Assembly (NCBI GenBank): GCA_026129405.1
Contig: JAHCID010000002.1
Coordinates: forward strand, 716,333 to 780,332
Reading direction: 5' to 3'
DNA: 64,000 nt
Origin: a bacterium
GTDB taxonomy: Bacteria > Desulfobacterota > Binatia > DP-6
Within the stretch, counting starts at the first letter, position 1, and each line of letters opens with the position of its first letter. The position numbers and the translations under genes are program-made. Positions 36,301 to 44,048 of this stretch are shown here, piece after piece. The notes beneath the pieces were generated by a model. That model saw nothing but the letters and a program-made list of their open reading frames with translations, was not told the origin of the DNA and searched no databases.

Positions 36301-36795
36301 CCGCTCCTCTTCCTCTGCGACACGCCGGGCATCATGGTCGGCCCCGAGGTCGAGAAGCGCGCCATGGTGCGGCACGCCGCGCGCCTGTTCGTCGTCGGCG
36401 CCAGCCTCTCGGTGCCGTTCTGCACCATCGTGCTGCGCAAGGGCTACGGGCTCGGCGCGCAGGCGATGGCAGGCGGCAGCTTCCACGCGCCGGTGCTCAC
36501 GGTCGCGTGGCCGACCGGCGAGTTCGGCGGCATGGGCCTCGAGGGCGCGGTGAAGCTCGGCTTCCGCAAGGAGCTGGCCGCGGTCGAGGACCCGGCGGCG
36601 CGCCGCCGCCTCTTCGACGACATGGTCGCGCGCATGTACGAGATCGGGAAGGGCGTGAACATGGCGTCGCACTTCGAGATCGACGACGTCATCGATCCGA
36701 TCGACTCGCGCCGGGTGGTGGCGAGCGCGCTCCACCAGGGGCCGCCGCCCGCGCCGCGGACGGGCAAGAAGCGGCCCTGCGTCGACACGTGGTGA
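33391..36795 (+). CDS. Single-chain biotin-dependent acyl-CoA carboxylase (BC-BCCP-CT fusion)
   Basis: A 1134-residue polypeptide carrying a whole acyl-CoA carboxylase. Biotin carboxylase domain (1-460): [20 protein letters not shown]-grasp glycine loop [36 protein letters not shown]. Biotin carrier (about 525-600): [11 protein letters not shown] with biotinyl-Lys563. Carboxyltransferase (about 610-1134): [14 protein letters not shown], and [12 protein letters not shown] in the crotonase-like halves. Such fused enzymes are known from some actinobacteria and Chloroflexi-type lineages, where they carboxylate acetyl-, propionyl- or long-chain acyl-CoA. The chain-length preference cannot be read here. 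It likely supplies malonyl- or methylmalonyl-type units or feeds acyl-CoA oxidation. Confidence 0.92.
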   Translation: [1134 protein letters not shown]

Positions 36796-36871
36796 GCCGC
36801 GCACCTCGCATCGACGGGGACGGAGCGACGGCGGGGCGGCAACCGGTCCCGCGCCGCCGGCGCTGCGGGCG

Positions 36872-38587
36872 TCAGAACGTCTTCAGGTACTCGATGACGG
36901 CGCGGCGCTCGTCGGCCGTGAAGTGGTCGCCGAACGGATGGCCGGCGTTCGACTGGCTCCAGTACGTCGTGTCGTAGACGTACTTGCGCTCCGCCGCCGG
37001 CGCCGCCGCCTGCGGCACCTCGCTCGCGACCCACGGCCAGCCGAGGGCGTCCTCGTCGAAGTGGCGGCTGTCCTGGTCGACGCGCCGCCAGTACGCCGGC
37101 CGCGCGCGACTGTTCAGCACCAGCTCGACCGTCGGCACGGAGCCATTGTGGAAGAACGGCGCCGTCGCCCAGATGCCGTCGAGCGGCGGGGCCATGTAGC
37201 CGGCGAAGGGGTCGTCCGGGACCATGCGCGTGACGCCGCCGTAGAACGAGCCGTTGTACCAGGCGACCAGCTCGGGCGAGTGCACGGTGCCGGCCTCGGC
37301 GACGGCGGGGTCGGTGCCGATGGCGTCGAGCGGGAAGAGCAGGTTCGGATAGCTCTCGTGCTCGTCGCTGTCGGCGTAGGTGCCGTGGCAGATGGCGCAG
37401 TCGCGCTCGAAGAGCGGCTTGCCCTTCGCCGCCAGCGCCGTGTCGATCGCGCGCGGATAGGCCGGCGCGCGCAGCGAGGCGACGTAGGCCTGGATGTGGC
37501 GGAACTGCTCGTCGACCTGCTGCGCGCGGGCGACGTCGTCGACGCAGACCGAGGTGGCGAGCGCCATCGTGCCGCGATGATCGCCGCGCGCCATGCCGTT
37601 GTAGAAGAGCGCGTTCTTCTTGTGCACGCGCCACCACGGCGGCGGGTCCGAGGTGAGGCGCGGATCGGCGAGCGGCTGGCCCTGGTGATCGCGCGGCGTC
37701 AGCGGCGCGAGCGGCTCGTCGCTCCAGGCGAGGGTGTCGCGGTCGTGGTGCACCATCAGGATGACGGCGAACAGCTCGGCCGGGTTCATGCCGACGGTGC
37801 GCATCCTGGTGAGCCCGCTCAGCGCCGCGCCGCGGCCGGCGATCTTCTGGAGCTGCGCGCGCTCGGCGTCGTCGAGGCCGAGCAGGTCCATGAACGCGTC
37901 GGTCAGGTCGATGCCGGTGGCGGCGCCGCCGGCGCCGGCGGTGAAGTCGGCGGTCGCGTTGCCGAGGCCGAGGTGGAACGTGCCGTCGAACTCGCTGCCG
38001 TGACACATGAGGCAGTTGGCGGCGACGACGCGGGCGCCGCTGTCGGGCGCCTCGAAGACGTTGAGGAAGTAGGGCAGGGCGGCGTTGTCGCCGGGGCGGC
38101 CGGGGATGCGGGGCGCGTCGGCCGCGTTGCCGTAGCTGCCGGCGATGATCTCGGGCGTCAGCTCCCACACCTTGTACGGAATGCCGCAGGTCATGTAGTC
38201 GCCGCCGAGGAGCAGGTCGCGGCCGAGCGCCGGATCGCCCGTCTCCTGCGGCTCGGCCGCGAGCCGCACGCCGGTCTTCTGCGCGCAGGCGTTCGGGCTG
38301 CCGATCTTGCAGCAGGGCCGGCAGGCCTTGCGGGCAGCGCGGCACTCGGCCGTCGCGGTGCGGTGCGTGCGCTTGGCGGTCTTGCGGCAGTCGCGATCGG
38401 CGCAGGCGGCGCGCGCGCTCTTGAAGGCCGTGCGCGCGAACCCGGCGCAGTTCCTCTCGAGCGTGGTGCACGCTTTCACGCACGGCTTGGCCGCGGCGGC
38501 AGCGGGCCAGGCCACGAGGGCCGCCAGCATCACGAAGCCGAGGCACAGGCTGCGCCATGCCGCGGCGCCGTTCCGACGATCGCGCAT
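36872..38587 (-). CDS. Di-haem c-type cytochrome (peroxidase/rubber-oxygenase-like) with N-terminal cysteine-rich domain
   Basis: A 571-residue exported protein. After the signal (ends AAAA, about residue 33) comes a helical, Lys/Arg- and Cys-rich segment of ~70 residues (CVKACTTLERNC, CADRDCRK, CRAARKACRPCC). Two haem-binding sites follow: CLMCH (192-196) and CAICH (397-401). Between them is PPPWWRVHKKNALFYNGMARGD. The C-terminal region holds APFFHNGSVPTVELVL. This order belongs to the MauG/di-haem cytochrome c peroxidase superfamily and recalls, without proof, the RoxA/RoxB rubber oxygenases. It should be periplasmic. Its substrate (peroxide, quinol, polyisoprene or other) is unknown. Confidence 0.8.
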   Translation of the reverse strand: MRDRRNGAAAWRSLCLGFVMLAALVAWPAAAAAKPCVKACTTLERNCAGFARTAFKSARAACADRDCRKTAKRTHRTATAECRAARKACRPCCKIGSPNACAQKTGVRLAAEPQETGDPALGRDLLLGGDYMTCGIPYKVWELTPEIIAGSYGNAADAPRIPGRPGDNAALPYFLNVFEAPDSGARVVAANCLMCHGSEFDGTFHLGLGNATADFTAGAGGAATGIDLTDAFMDLLGLDDAERAQLQKIAGRGAALSGLTRMRTVGMNPAELFAVILMVHHDRDTLAWSDEPLAPLTPRDHQGQPLADPRLTSDPPPWWRVHKKNALFYNGMARGDHRGTMALATSVCVDDVARAQQVDEQFRHIQAYVASLRAPAYPRAIDTALAAKGKPLFERDCAICHGTYADSDEHESYPNLLFPLDAIGTDPAVAEAGTVHSPELVAWYNGSFYGGVTRMVPDDPFAGYMAPPLDGIWATAPFFHNGSVPTVELVLNSRARPAYWRRVDQDSRHFDEDALGWPWVASEVPQAAAPAAERKYVYDTTYWSQSNAGHPFGDHFTADERRAVIEYLKTF

Positions 38588-38751
38588 CCGTCTCTCCCCT
38601 CGCCCGGAACGCCGGGCCCGGCGCAGCCAATCCCATCGCCCGCCGGGGTGTCAAACTCCGCCGCCCCGCCGCGCCCCCGCCGGCGGCCTTGTCACGCCGT
38701 GTCATGCGATTTCGTTCGCCCGTGACCGGAGGCGTCGGTTATGAGCCCCGC

Positions 38752-41403
38752 ATGCGGCGCTCGCTCATCCTCGCCGTCGCGGGTCTCGTGCTCGCGACGT
38801 CTGCGCCCGTGCTCGAGGCGGCCACCGCCCGACGCCGGCTCGACGCCTACGCGCTCGCCTCCGCCGAGAGCATGCGGCTGCGCGCGATGCAGGTGCGCGG
38901 CGGCGACGTCGCCGTCGGCCAGGGCCGTCTCATCGTGCGCGGCGGTCTCGACGCGGCGGGACGGCAGCTCGTGGCTCCGGCGGTGCGGATCGCCGGCGCG
39001 GCGACGTGCGCCGCGGTGCTCGGCGACGACGTGCAGGGCGCGATTGGCACGTGCCCGCGCGCCGGCGACGCCCCCGGCAACCTCGTTCCGGCGCTGGCGG
39101 AGGCCTGCACGCTGCCCGGGACGGCGGCCGCGTGCGATGCGGCGCGGCCCGTGGTGGTGCAGGGCGGCGCCGCGCGCACGCTGGCGCCGGGGCGCTTCGG
39201 CAACGTCGTGGTGCGCGGCGCCGGCAGCACGCTGTCGCTCGCGGCGGGGCGTTACGTGGTCTGCGACCTGAAGGCGCTGCGCGGCACGACGGTGCGCGCG
39301 CTCGGCCCGGTCGAGCTCGTCGTCGCCGGCCGCCTCACCGTCAACGCCGTGGTCGGGCCGACGCCGGGCGTGGCGCTGTCGCCGGACGACGTGCGCCTCC
39401 ATCTCGCCGGTCCGAAGGCACGGCTGCGCCGCGGCGCCGACGTGCGCGCACGCGTGTGCGCGCCGGCGACGCGGGTGACGCTGGCGCGGGCCGTGCTGCG
39501 CGGCAGCCTCGTCGCCCAGCGCATCGCCGCGGTGCGCAGCACCGTCGAGGCGCCCTACGCCGAGGAGCGCGCGGCGTGCAGTCAGCGCAGCCGCCTGCGC
39601 CACGCCTACTTCGGCGACCTCCACGTGCACACCGCGCTGTCGTTCGACGCGCAGGCGTTCGACGTGCGCACGACGCCCGCCGACGCCTACCGCTTCGCGC
39701 AGGGCGACCCGGTATCGCTGCCGCCGCTCGACCCGATGGGCAACGGCACGCAGACGATCGCGATCGACCGCCCGCTCGACTTCGCCGCGGTGACCGACCA
39801 CTCCGAGTTCCTCGGCGAGGTCGCGCTGTGCACGACGCCGGGCTCGCCGGTCTACGACTCGGCGAGCTGTCAGGCCTACCGCGTCGGCGGCAACGACGGC
39901 ACGACCCACTTCGGCGTGCGCGTGGCGCTGAGCCCGCCCGCGCGCCTGCCCGACGTCTGCGGGCCGGACAACGCGCTCTGCCTCACCCAGGGCGACTCGG
40001 TCTGGGGCCGCATCCAAGAGGCGGCCGCCGACGCCTACGACCGCAGCGACGCCTGCGCCTTCACGAGCTTCGTCGGCTACGAGTACACCGGCTCGCGGCT
40101 CGTCAGCACGCTCCACCGCAACGTCATCTTCCGCAACGACCGCGTGCCGTACCCGACCTCGGTGTTCGAGGCGCCGACGGCGAACGAGCTGTGGACGCAG
40201 CTCGCCGACACCTGTCAGGGCGGCGGCGTCGGCTGCGACGCGCTCGTCGTTCCGCACAACGCCAACGAGAGCAACGGCAAGATGTTCCTGCTCGAGTACC
40301 CGGGGGCGGCGGGCTTCGAGGACGAGCGCACGCAGGCGGCGCTGCGCAGCTCGATGGAGCCGCTCTTCGAGGTCTACCAGCACAAGGGCAGCTCGGAGTG
40401 CTTCAACGGCATCGGCGGCATCGTCGGCGCGTCCGACGAGCAGTGCGAGTTCGAGAAGCGCCGCTACGACGCCCCGCCCGACTGCGGCGACGGCACCGGC
40501 ATCGGCGGCACCATCACCAGCGGCTGTCTCTCGCGCCGCGACTTCCTGCGCGGCGCGCTGCTGGAGGGCATGCGCGAGCAGCAGCGCATCGGCGTGAACC
40601 CGCTGCGGCTCGGCGTCGTGGCCAGCACCGACACGCACAACGGCACGCCCGGCGCCGTCTCCGAGGACGGCTTCATCGGCCATCGCGGCACCGACGACGG
40701 CACGCCCGCGACGCTGCTCGGCAACGGGCAATTCTACCCCGGCGGCTGGCGCTTCAGCCCGGGCGGCCTCGTCGGCGTATGGGCCGAGGAGAACGCGCGC
40801 CCGGCGCTCTTCGACGCGCTCCGCCGGCGCGAGACGTTCGGCACGAGCGGCCCGCGCATCGCCGTGCGGCTCTTCGGCGGCTGGGACCTGCCCGCCGGCC
40901 TGTGCAGCGATCCGGCGATGCTCGAGGTCGCCTACGCGCAGGGCGTGCCGATGGGCGGCTCGCTCGGCGCGGGCCCGGGCGGCGCGCCACGCCTGCTCGT
41001 CTCGGCGCTGGCCGACGCGGGCACGCCGGCGCAGCCCGGACTGCCGCTCCAGCGCATCCAGATCGTCAAGGGCTGGGTCGCCGGCGGCCAGTCGCACCAG
41101 CGGGTGTACGACGTCGCCGGCGATCCGAACAACGGCGCCAGCGTCGACCCCGGCACGTGCGCGACGTCGGGGGCGGGCTTCAGCTCGCTCTGTACCGTGT
41201 GGACCGACCCCGACTTCGATCCCACCGCGCCGGCCTTCTACTACGCGCGCGTGCTCGAGAACCCGCGCTGCCGCTGGCACACGGTCGGCTGCAACGCGCT
41301 GCCGCCGGCGGAGCGGCCGGCGTCGTGCAGCGATCCGGCCGTGCCGCGCACGGTGCAGGAGCGGGCCTGGACCTCGCCGGTGTGGTACGAGCCCGTCACC
41401 TGA
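38752..41403 (+). CDS. DUF3604 secreted PHP-like metallohydrolase (copy 2) with N-terminal polymer-like domain
   Basis: An 883-residue exported protein. The signal peptide (1-23) is followed by ~250 residues found only in this copy: a beta-rich domain of short repeats (GRLIVRGGL, ARTLAPGRFGNVVVRGAGSTLSLAAGRYVV, LRGSLVAQRI), similar in style to bactofilin/polymer-forming folds. The DUF3604 domain starts at YFGDLHVHT (His291, His293). It then matches copy 1: AVTDHSEFLGEV, FVGYEYTGS, STDTHN, GLVGVWAEEN, ETFGTSG, ending SPVWYEPVT. It lacks the ~150-residue C-terminal domain of copy 1. The stop overlaps the PpiC start. Likely metal-dependent and extracytoplasmic; substrate unknown. Confidence 0.87.
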   Translation: MRRSLILAVAGLVLATSAPVLEAATARRRLDAYALASAESMRLRAMQVRGGDVAVGQGRLIVRGGLDAAGRQLVAPAVRIAGAATCAAVLGDDVQGAIGTCPRAGDAPGNLVPALAEACTLPGTAAACDAARPVVVQGGAARTLAPGRFGNVVVRGAGSTLSLAAGRYVVCDLKALRGTTVRALGPVELVVAGRLTVNAVVGPTPGVALSPDDVRLHLAGPKARLRRGADVRARVCAPATRVTLARAVLRGSLVAQRIAAVRSTVEAPYAEERAACSQRSRLRHAYFGDLHVHTALSFDAQAFDVRTTPADAYRFAQGDPVSLPPLDPMGNGTQTIAIDRPLDFAAVTDHSEFLGEVALCTTPGSPVYDSASCQAYRVGGNDGTTHFGVRVALSPPARLPDVCGPDNALCLTQGDSVWGRIQEAAADAYDRSDACAFTSFVGYEYTGSRLVSTLHRNVIFRNDRVPYPTSVFEAPTANELWTQLADTCQGGGVGCDALVVPHNANESNGKMFLLEYPGAAGFEDERTQAALRSSMEPLFEVYQHKGSSECFNGIGGIVGASDEQCEFEKRRYDAPPDCGDGTGIGGTITSGCLSRRDFLRGALLEGMREQQRIGVNPLRLGVVASTDTHNGTPGAVSEDGFIGHRGTDDGTPATLLGNGQFYPGGWRFSPGGLVGVWAEENARPALFDALRRRETFGTSGPRIAVRLFGGWDLPAGLCSDPAMLEVAYAQGVPMGGSLGAGPGGAPRLLVSALADAGTPAQPGLPLQRIQIVKGWVAGGQSHQRVYDVAGDPNNGASVDPGTCATSGAGFSSLCTVWTDPDFDPTAPAFYYARVLENPRCRWHTVGCNALPPAERPASCSDPAVPRTVQERAWTSPVWYEPVT

Positions 41404-42218
41404 GGTCGACGTTCCTGCGCGAGCCGCTCGTGCACTTCGTGGTGCTCGGGACGGCCCTCTTCCTCCTCTACGACCGGGTGGCCCCGGCGCCGGTGCGCGA
41501 GATCGTCGTGCCCGCTTCGCTGGTGCAGGGGCTCGTGCGCGACGCCGAGCGCCGCACCGGCAGGACGCCGACGCCCGCCGAGGCCGACGCGATGGTCGAG
41601 CGTTGGATCGACGACGAGGTCCGCTACCGCGAGGCCCTCGACCTCGGGCTCGACCGCGGCGACCTCATCGTGCGCCGCCGGCTCGTCCAGAAGATGGACT
41701 TCCTGCTCGAGGGCAGCACGCCGCTGCCGCTGCCGACCACGTCCGAGCTCGAGGCCTGGCTGGCGGCGCATCCCGAGCGCTGGGCGACGCCCGACCGGGT
41801 CACGATCGAGCACGTCTTCGCCGCGCATCGGCCCGCCGGCGACGAGGCGGCGCGCGCGGCCGTGTGGCTGCCGGCGCTCGCCGACGGAACGCCGCCCGGC
41901 ACGCTCGGCGATCCCTTCCTGCACGGCGGCACGCTCGCCGCCCGCTCGCAGGACGAGCTCGCGAACCTCTTCGGCGCCGAGTTCGCCGACGCGGTGCTGG
42001 CGCTGCCGGTGGGTCCGTGGCAGGGCCCCATCCCGTCGCGCTACGGCGCGCACGCGGTGCGGGTGACGGTGCGCCGGCCCGGCGCAGTGCCGCCGCTCGA
42101 CGCGATCCGCGACCGCGTCGCGCGCGACTGGCGCGCCGCCCGGCGCGAGGCGCTCGACGCGCAGGCGCTGGCGGATCTGCGCGCGCGCTGGCCCGTGCGC
42201 CGCGAGGCGGCGCCGTGA
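41400..42218 (+). CDS. PpiC/SurA-like membrane-anchored peptidyl-prolyl isomerase
   Basis: An intact relative of the broken gene at 7.6-8.5 kb. There is an N-terminal signal anchor (LREPLVHFVVLGTALFLLYDRV), then a helical chaperone region (WIDDEVRYREALDLGLDRGDLIVRRRLVQKMDFLL) and a parvulin-type C-terminal region (LGDPFLHGG, NLFGAEFADAVLALPVGPWQGPIPSRYGAHAVRV). The start is taken as CTG overlapping the DUF3604 stop (CTGA), by analogy with the GTGA in copy 1. If that codon is not used, the first GTG is about ten codons further in. Stop and next start overlap as GTGA. Expected role: folding of secreted partners, plausibly the DUF3604 protein. Confidence 0.82.
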   Translation: MRSTFLREPLVHFVVLGTALFLLYDRVAPAPVREIVVPASLVQGLVRDAERRTGRTPTPAEADAMVERWIDDEVRYREALDLGLDRGDLIVRRRLVQKMDFLLEGSTPLPLPTTSELEAWLAAHPERWATPDRVTIEHVFAAHRPAGDEAARAAVWLPALADGTPPGTLGDPFLHGGTLAARSQDELANLFGAEFADAVLALPVGPWQGPIPSRYGAHAVRVTVRRPGAVPPLDAIRDRVARDWRAARREALDAQALADLRARWPVRREAAP

Positions 42219-43240
42219 GCCGTCACGCGCTCGTCGCCGCGCTCGCGGGGCTGCTGCTCCCGGTCGTCGCCATGCCGCACTCGTTCGAGCCGGCGCTGCT
42301 GGCGCTGCGCGAGGTGGGCGGGGGGCTGTTCGACGTGGTGTGGAAGAGCCCGATGCCGCGGGGCGCGGACGACCCGATCGGCGGGCTCACGCCCGTCCTG
42401 CCCGCGCACTGCCGCACGCTGGCGGACCCCGGCGCGCCGGCGGAGCCCGAGACGGAGAGCGTCGAGGTCGCGCGCTTCTTCCGCGTCGACTGCGGCGCCG
42501 CCGGGCTGGCGGGGGCGGAGGTCGCCGTCGAGGGGCTGCCGGGCAGCCGCGTCGACGTGCTCGTGCGCGTCACCTGGGCCGACGGCCGCGTCTCGCTCGG
42601 CTCGCTGCGCAGCGGGGCGGAGACCCTCGTCGTGCCCGGCGTCGCCGGCGGCGAGCCGGTCGCCGCGCTGTTCGCGCGCTACGTGCGCCTCGGGGTGGAG
42701 CACATCGCCGAGGGCATCGACCACCTGCTCTTCGTGCTCGTGCTGGTGCTGCTCGTCGACCGCACGCGCGCGCTCGTCGCCACCGTCACCGCGTTCACGC
42801 TCGCCCACACGCTGACGCTGGCGCTGGCCGTGCTGGGGATCGTGGCGGTGCCGCCGGCGCCGGTCGAGGCGGCGATCGCGCTCAGTATCGTGCTGGTGGC
42901 GGCGGAGGTCGCGCGCGGCACCGCGACGGCGCCGTCGCTGGCCCGCCGGTATCCGTGGGTGATCGCCTTCGCCTTCGGCCTCCTGCACGGGCTCGGCTTC
43001 GCCGGGGCGCTGCGCGAGGTGGGCGTGCCCGCCGACGGCGTGGCGCTCGCGCTCGTGGGCTTCAACCTCGGCGTCGAGCTGGGGCAGCTCGCGTTCGTCG
43101 TCCTGCTGCTGCCGCTGCGGGCGGCGCTGCGCCGCGCGCCGGTCGTGGTGCAGCGACTGCCGGCCTACGCCGTCGGGACGCTCGCCGTGATGTGGACGCT
43201 CGAGCGGGTGGCGGCGTTCTGGCGCCCGCCCGCCGGCTGA
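42215..43240 (+). CDS. HupE/UreJ-family membrane protein (copy 2)
   Basis: A 341-residue protein, last gene of cassette 2. A signal peptide (VAALAGLLLPVVA) opens the protein. A ~170-residue extracytoplasmic N-terminal domain follows (HSFEPALLALREVGGGLFDVVWKSP, CRTLADPG, GLAGAEVAVEGL). The HupE membrane domain then begins at RYVRLGVEHIAEGIDHLLFVLVLVLL, with TAFTLAHTLTLALAVLG and GLLHGLGFAGALREVG. Histidines in these helices are the likely metal-binding residues of the family. The stop directly abuts that of the convergent DUF4136 gene. The transported ion is unknown; Ni, Co or another metal needed by DUF3604 is a reasonable guess only. Confidence 0.88.
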   Translation: MSRHALVAALAGLLLPVVAMPHSFEPALLALREVGGGLFDVVWKSPMPRGADDPIGGLTPVLPAHCRTLADPGAPAEPETESVEVARFFRVDCGAAGLAGAEVAVEGLPGSRVDVLVRVTWADGRVSLGSLRSGAETLVVPGVAGGEPVAALFARYVRLGVEHIAEGIDHLLFVLVLVLLVDRTRALVATVTAFTLAHTLTLALAVLGIVAVPPAPVEAAIALSIVLVAAEVARGTATAPSLARRYPWVIAFAFGLLHGLGFAGALREVGVPADGVALALVGFNLGVELGQLAFVVLLLPLRAALRRAPVVVQRLPAYAVGTLAVMWTLERVAAFWRPPAG

Positions 43241-43801
43241 TCACGACCCGGGGCGGGCGGGAAACTTCGCCAGCAGGTCGGCGACCGCACGGTCGATCAG
43301 GTCCGGCTGCACGCGGCCCTCGAGGATGGCGGTGGCGCGGCCCCGCCAGGCGACGCGTTTGCTCGCGGCGTCGATGGCGCGCAGGACCAGCTGCCCCTCC
43401 TGGTAGCCCATGAACGCTTCGCCCATGTCCTCGGAGCCGCCGTCGGCGCGATAGGTGAGGTAGTCTCGGAACGACGACGTCGAGGCGACGTCGCGCGAGA
43501 CGTCGTAGACCATGATGAAGTCCGGGCGCTCGCCGTACACCGACTCGCGGTAGCCGCGCGCGGCGAGGTTCTGGGCCACGTCCTGGCGCACGCGCCAGTC
43601 GAGCAGCGCCTCGTCGGTGCCGGCGTCGGGCCGGGACTCGAGCGCGCCGCGCCACCAGGCCCACGTCCGGTAGGTCGACATGTCGACCCACGGCAGCGTC
43701 TCCGCGCTGATCTGGACGCGGGTCGGGCCCTTCGGCGCGAAGCCGCAGGCCGCGAGGCCGAGGAGCAGGACGAGCACGGTCGCGAAGCGCGGACTTGGCA
43801 T
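43241..43801 (-). CDS. DUF4136 lipoprotein
   Basis: A 186-residue lipoprotein: signal with lipobox LGLAACG (cysteine at about residue 19), then a domain typical of DUF4136: VDMSTYRTWAWW near the start, LDWRVRQDVAQNLAARGYRES and DFIMVYDVSRD in the middle, and KRVAWRGRATAILEG at the end. These proteins are anchored at the outer membrane of many Gram-negative bacteria; the role is unknown. The start lies about 250 bases from the divergent beta-helix gene. Confidence 0.84.
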   Translation of the reverse strand: MPSPRFATVLVLLLGLAACGFAPKGPTRVQISAETLPWVDMSTYRTWAWWRGALESRPDAGTDEALLDWRVRQDVAQNLAARGYRESVYGERPDFIMVYDVSRDVASTSSFRDYLTYRADGGSEDMGEAFMGYQEGQLVLRAIDAASKRVAWRGRATAILEGRVQPDLIDRAVADLLAKFPARPGS

Positions 43802-44048
43802 GTGCGGGGTCGCTATCGGAACCGGGGGCGTCGCGAAAGGGGTGCGGCCGCCCGGGTGAAACGCCCGTTTGGGAGCGTACGCACGGCGTCGATGCGGCGG
43901 CGAGGGGACGACGCGGCTTCGAGTCGGAACCGAGTGATTTTTCCTTGCCCCCGGACGCCGGCGGATGGGACACAGCAGACCTCGTGGCGCTCGCTCGCCG
44001 CACCGCTTCCCCGGGGGGAACCGGGGGGCACCCAAGGGAGGGTCCTCA

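Noticed and set aside
32797..36804. A reverse-strand open frame of more than 1300 codons across the acyl-CoA carboxylase gene
   Set aside because: It is antisense to a clear carboxylase and reads as Arg/Ala/Glu-rich low-complexity sequence with no domains. GC-rich DNA rarely has stops in such frames. Only its last ~165 codons (32797-33291) look like a real gene.
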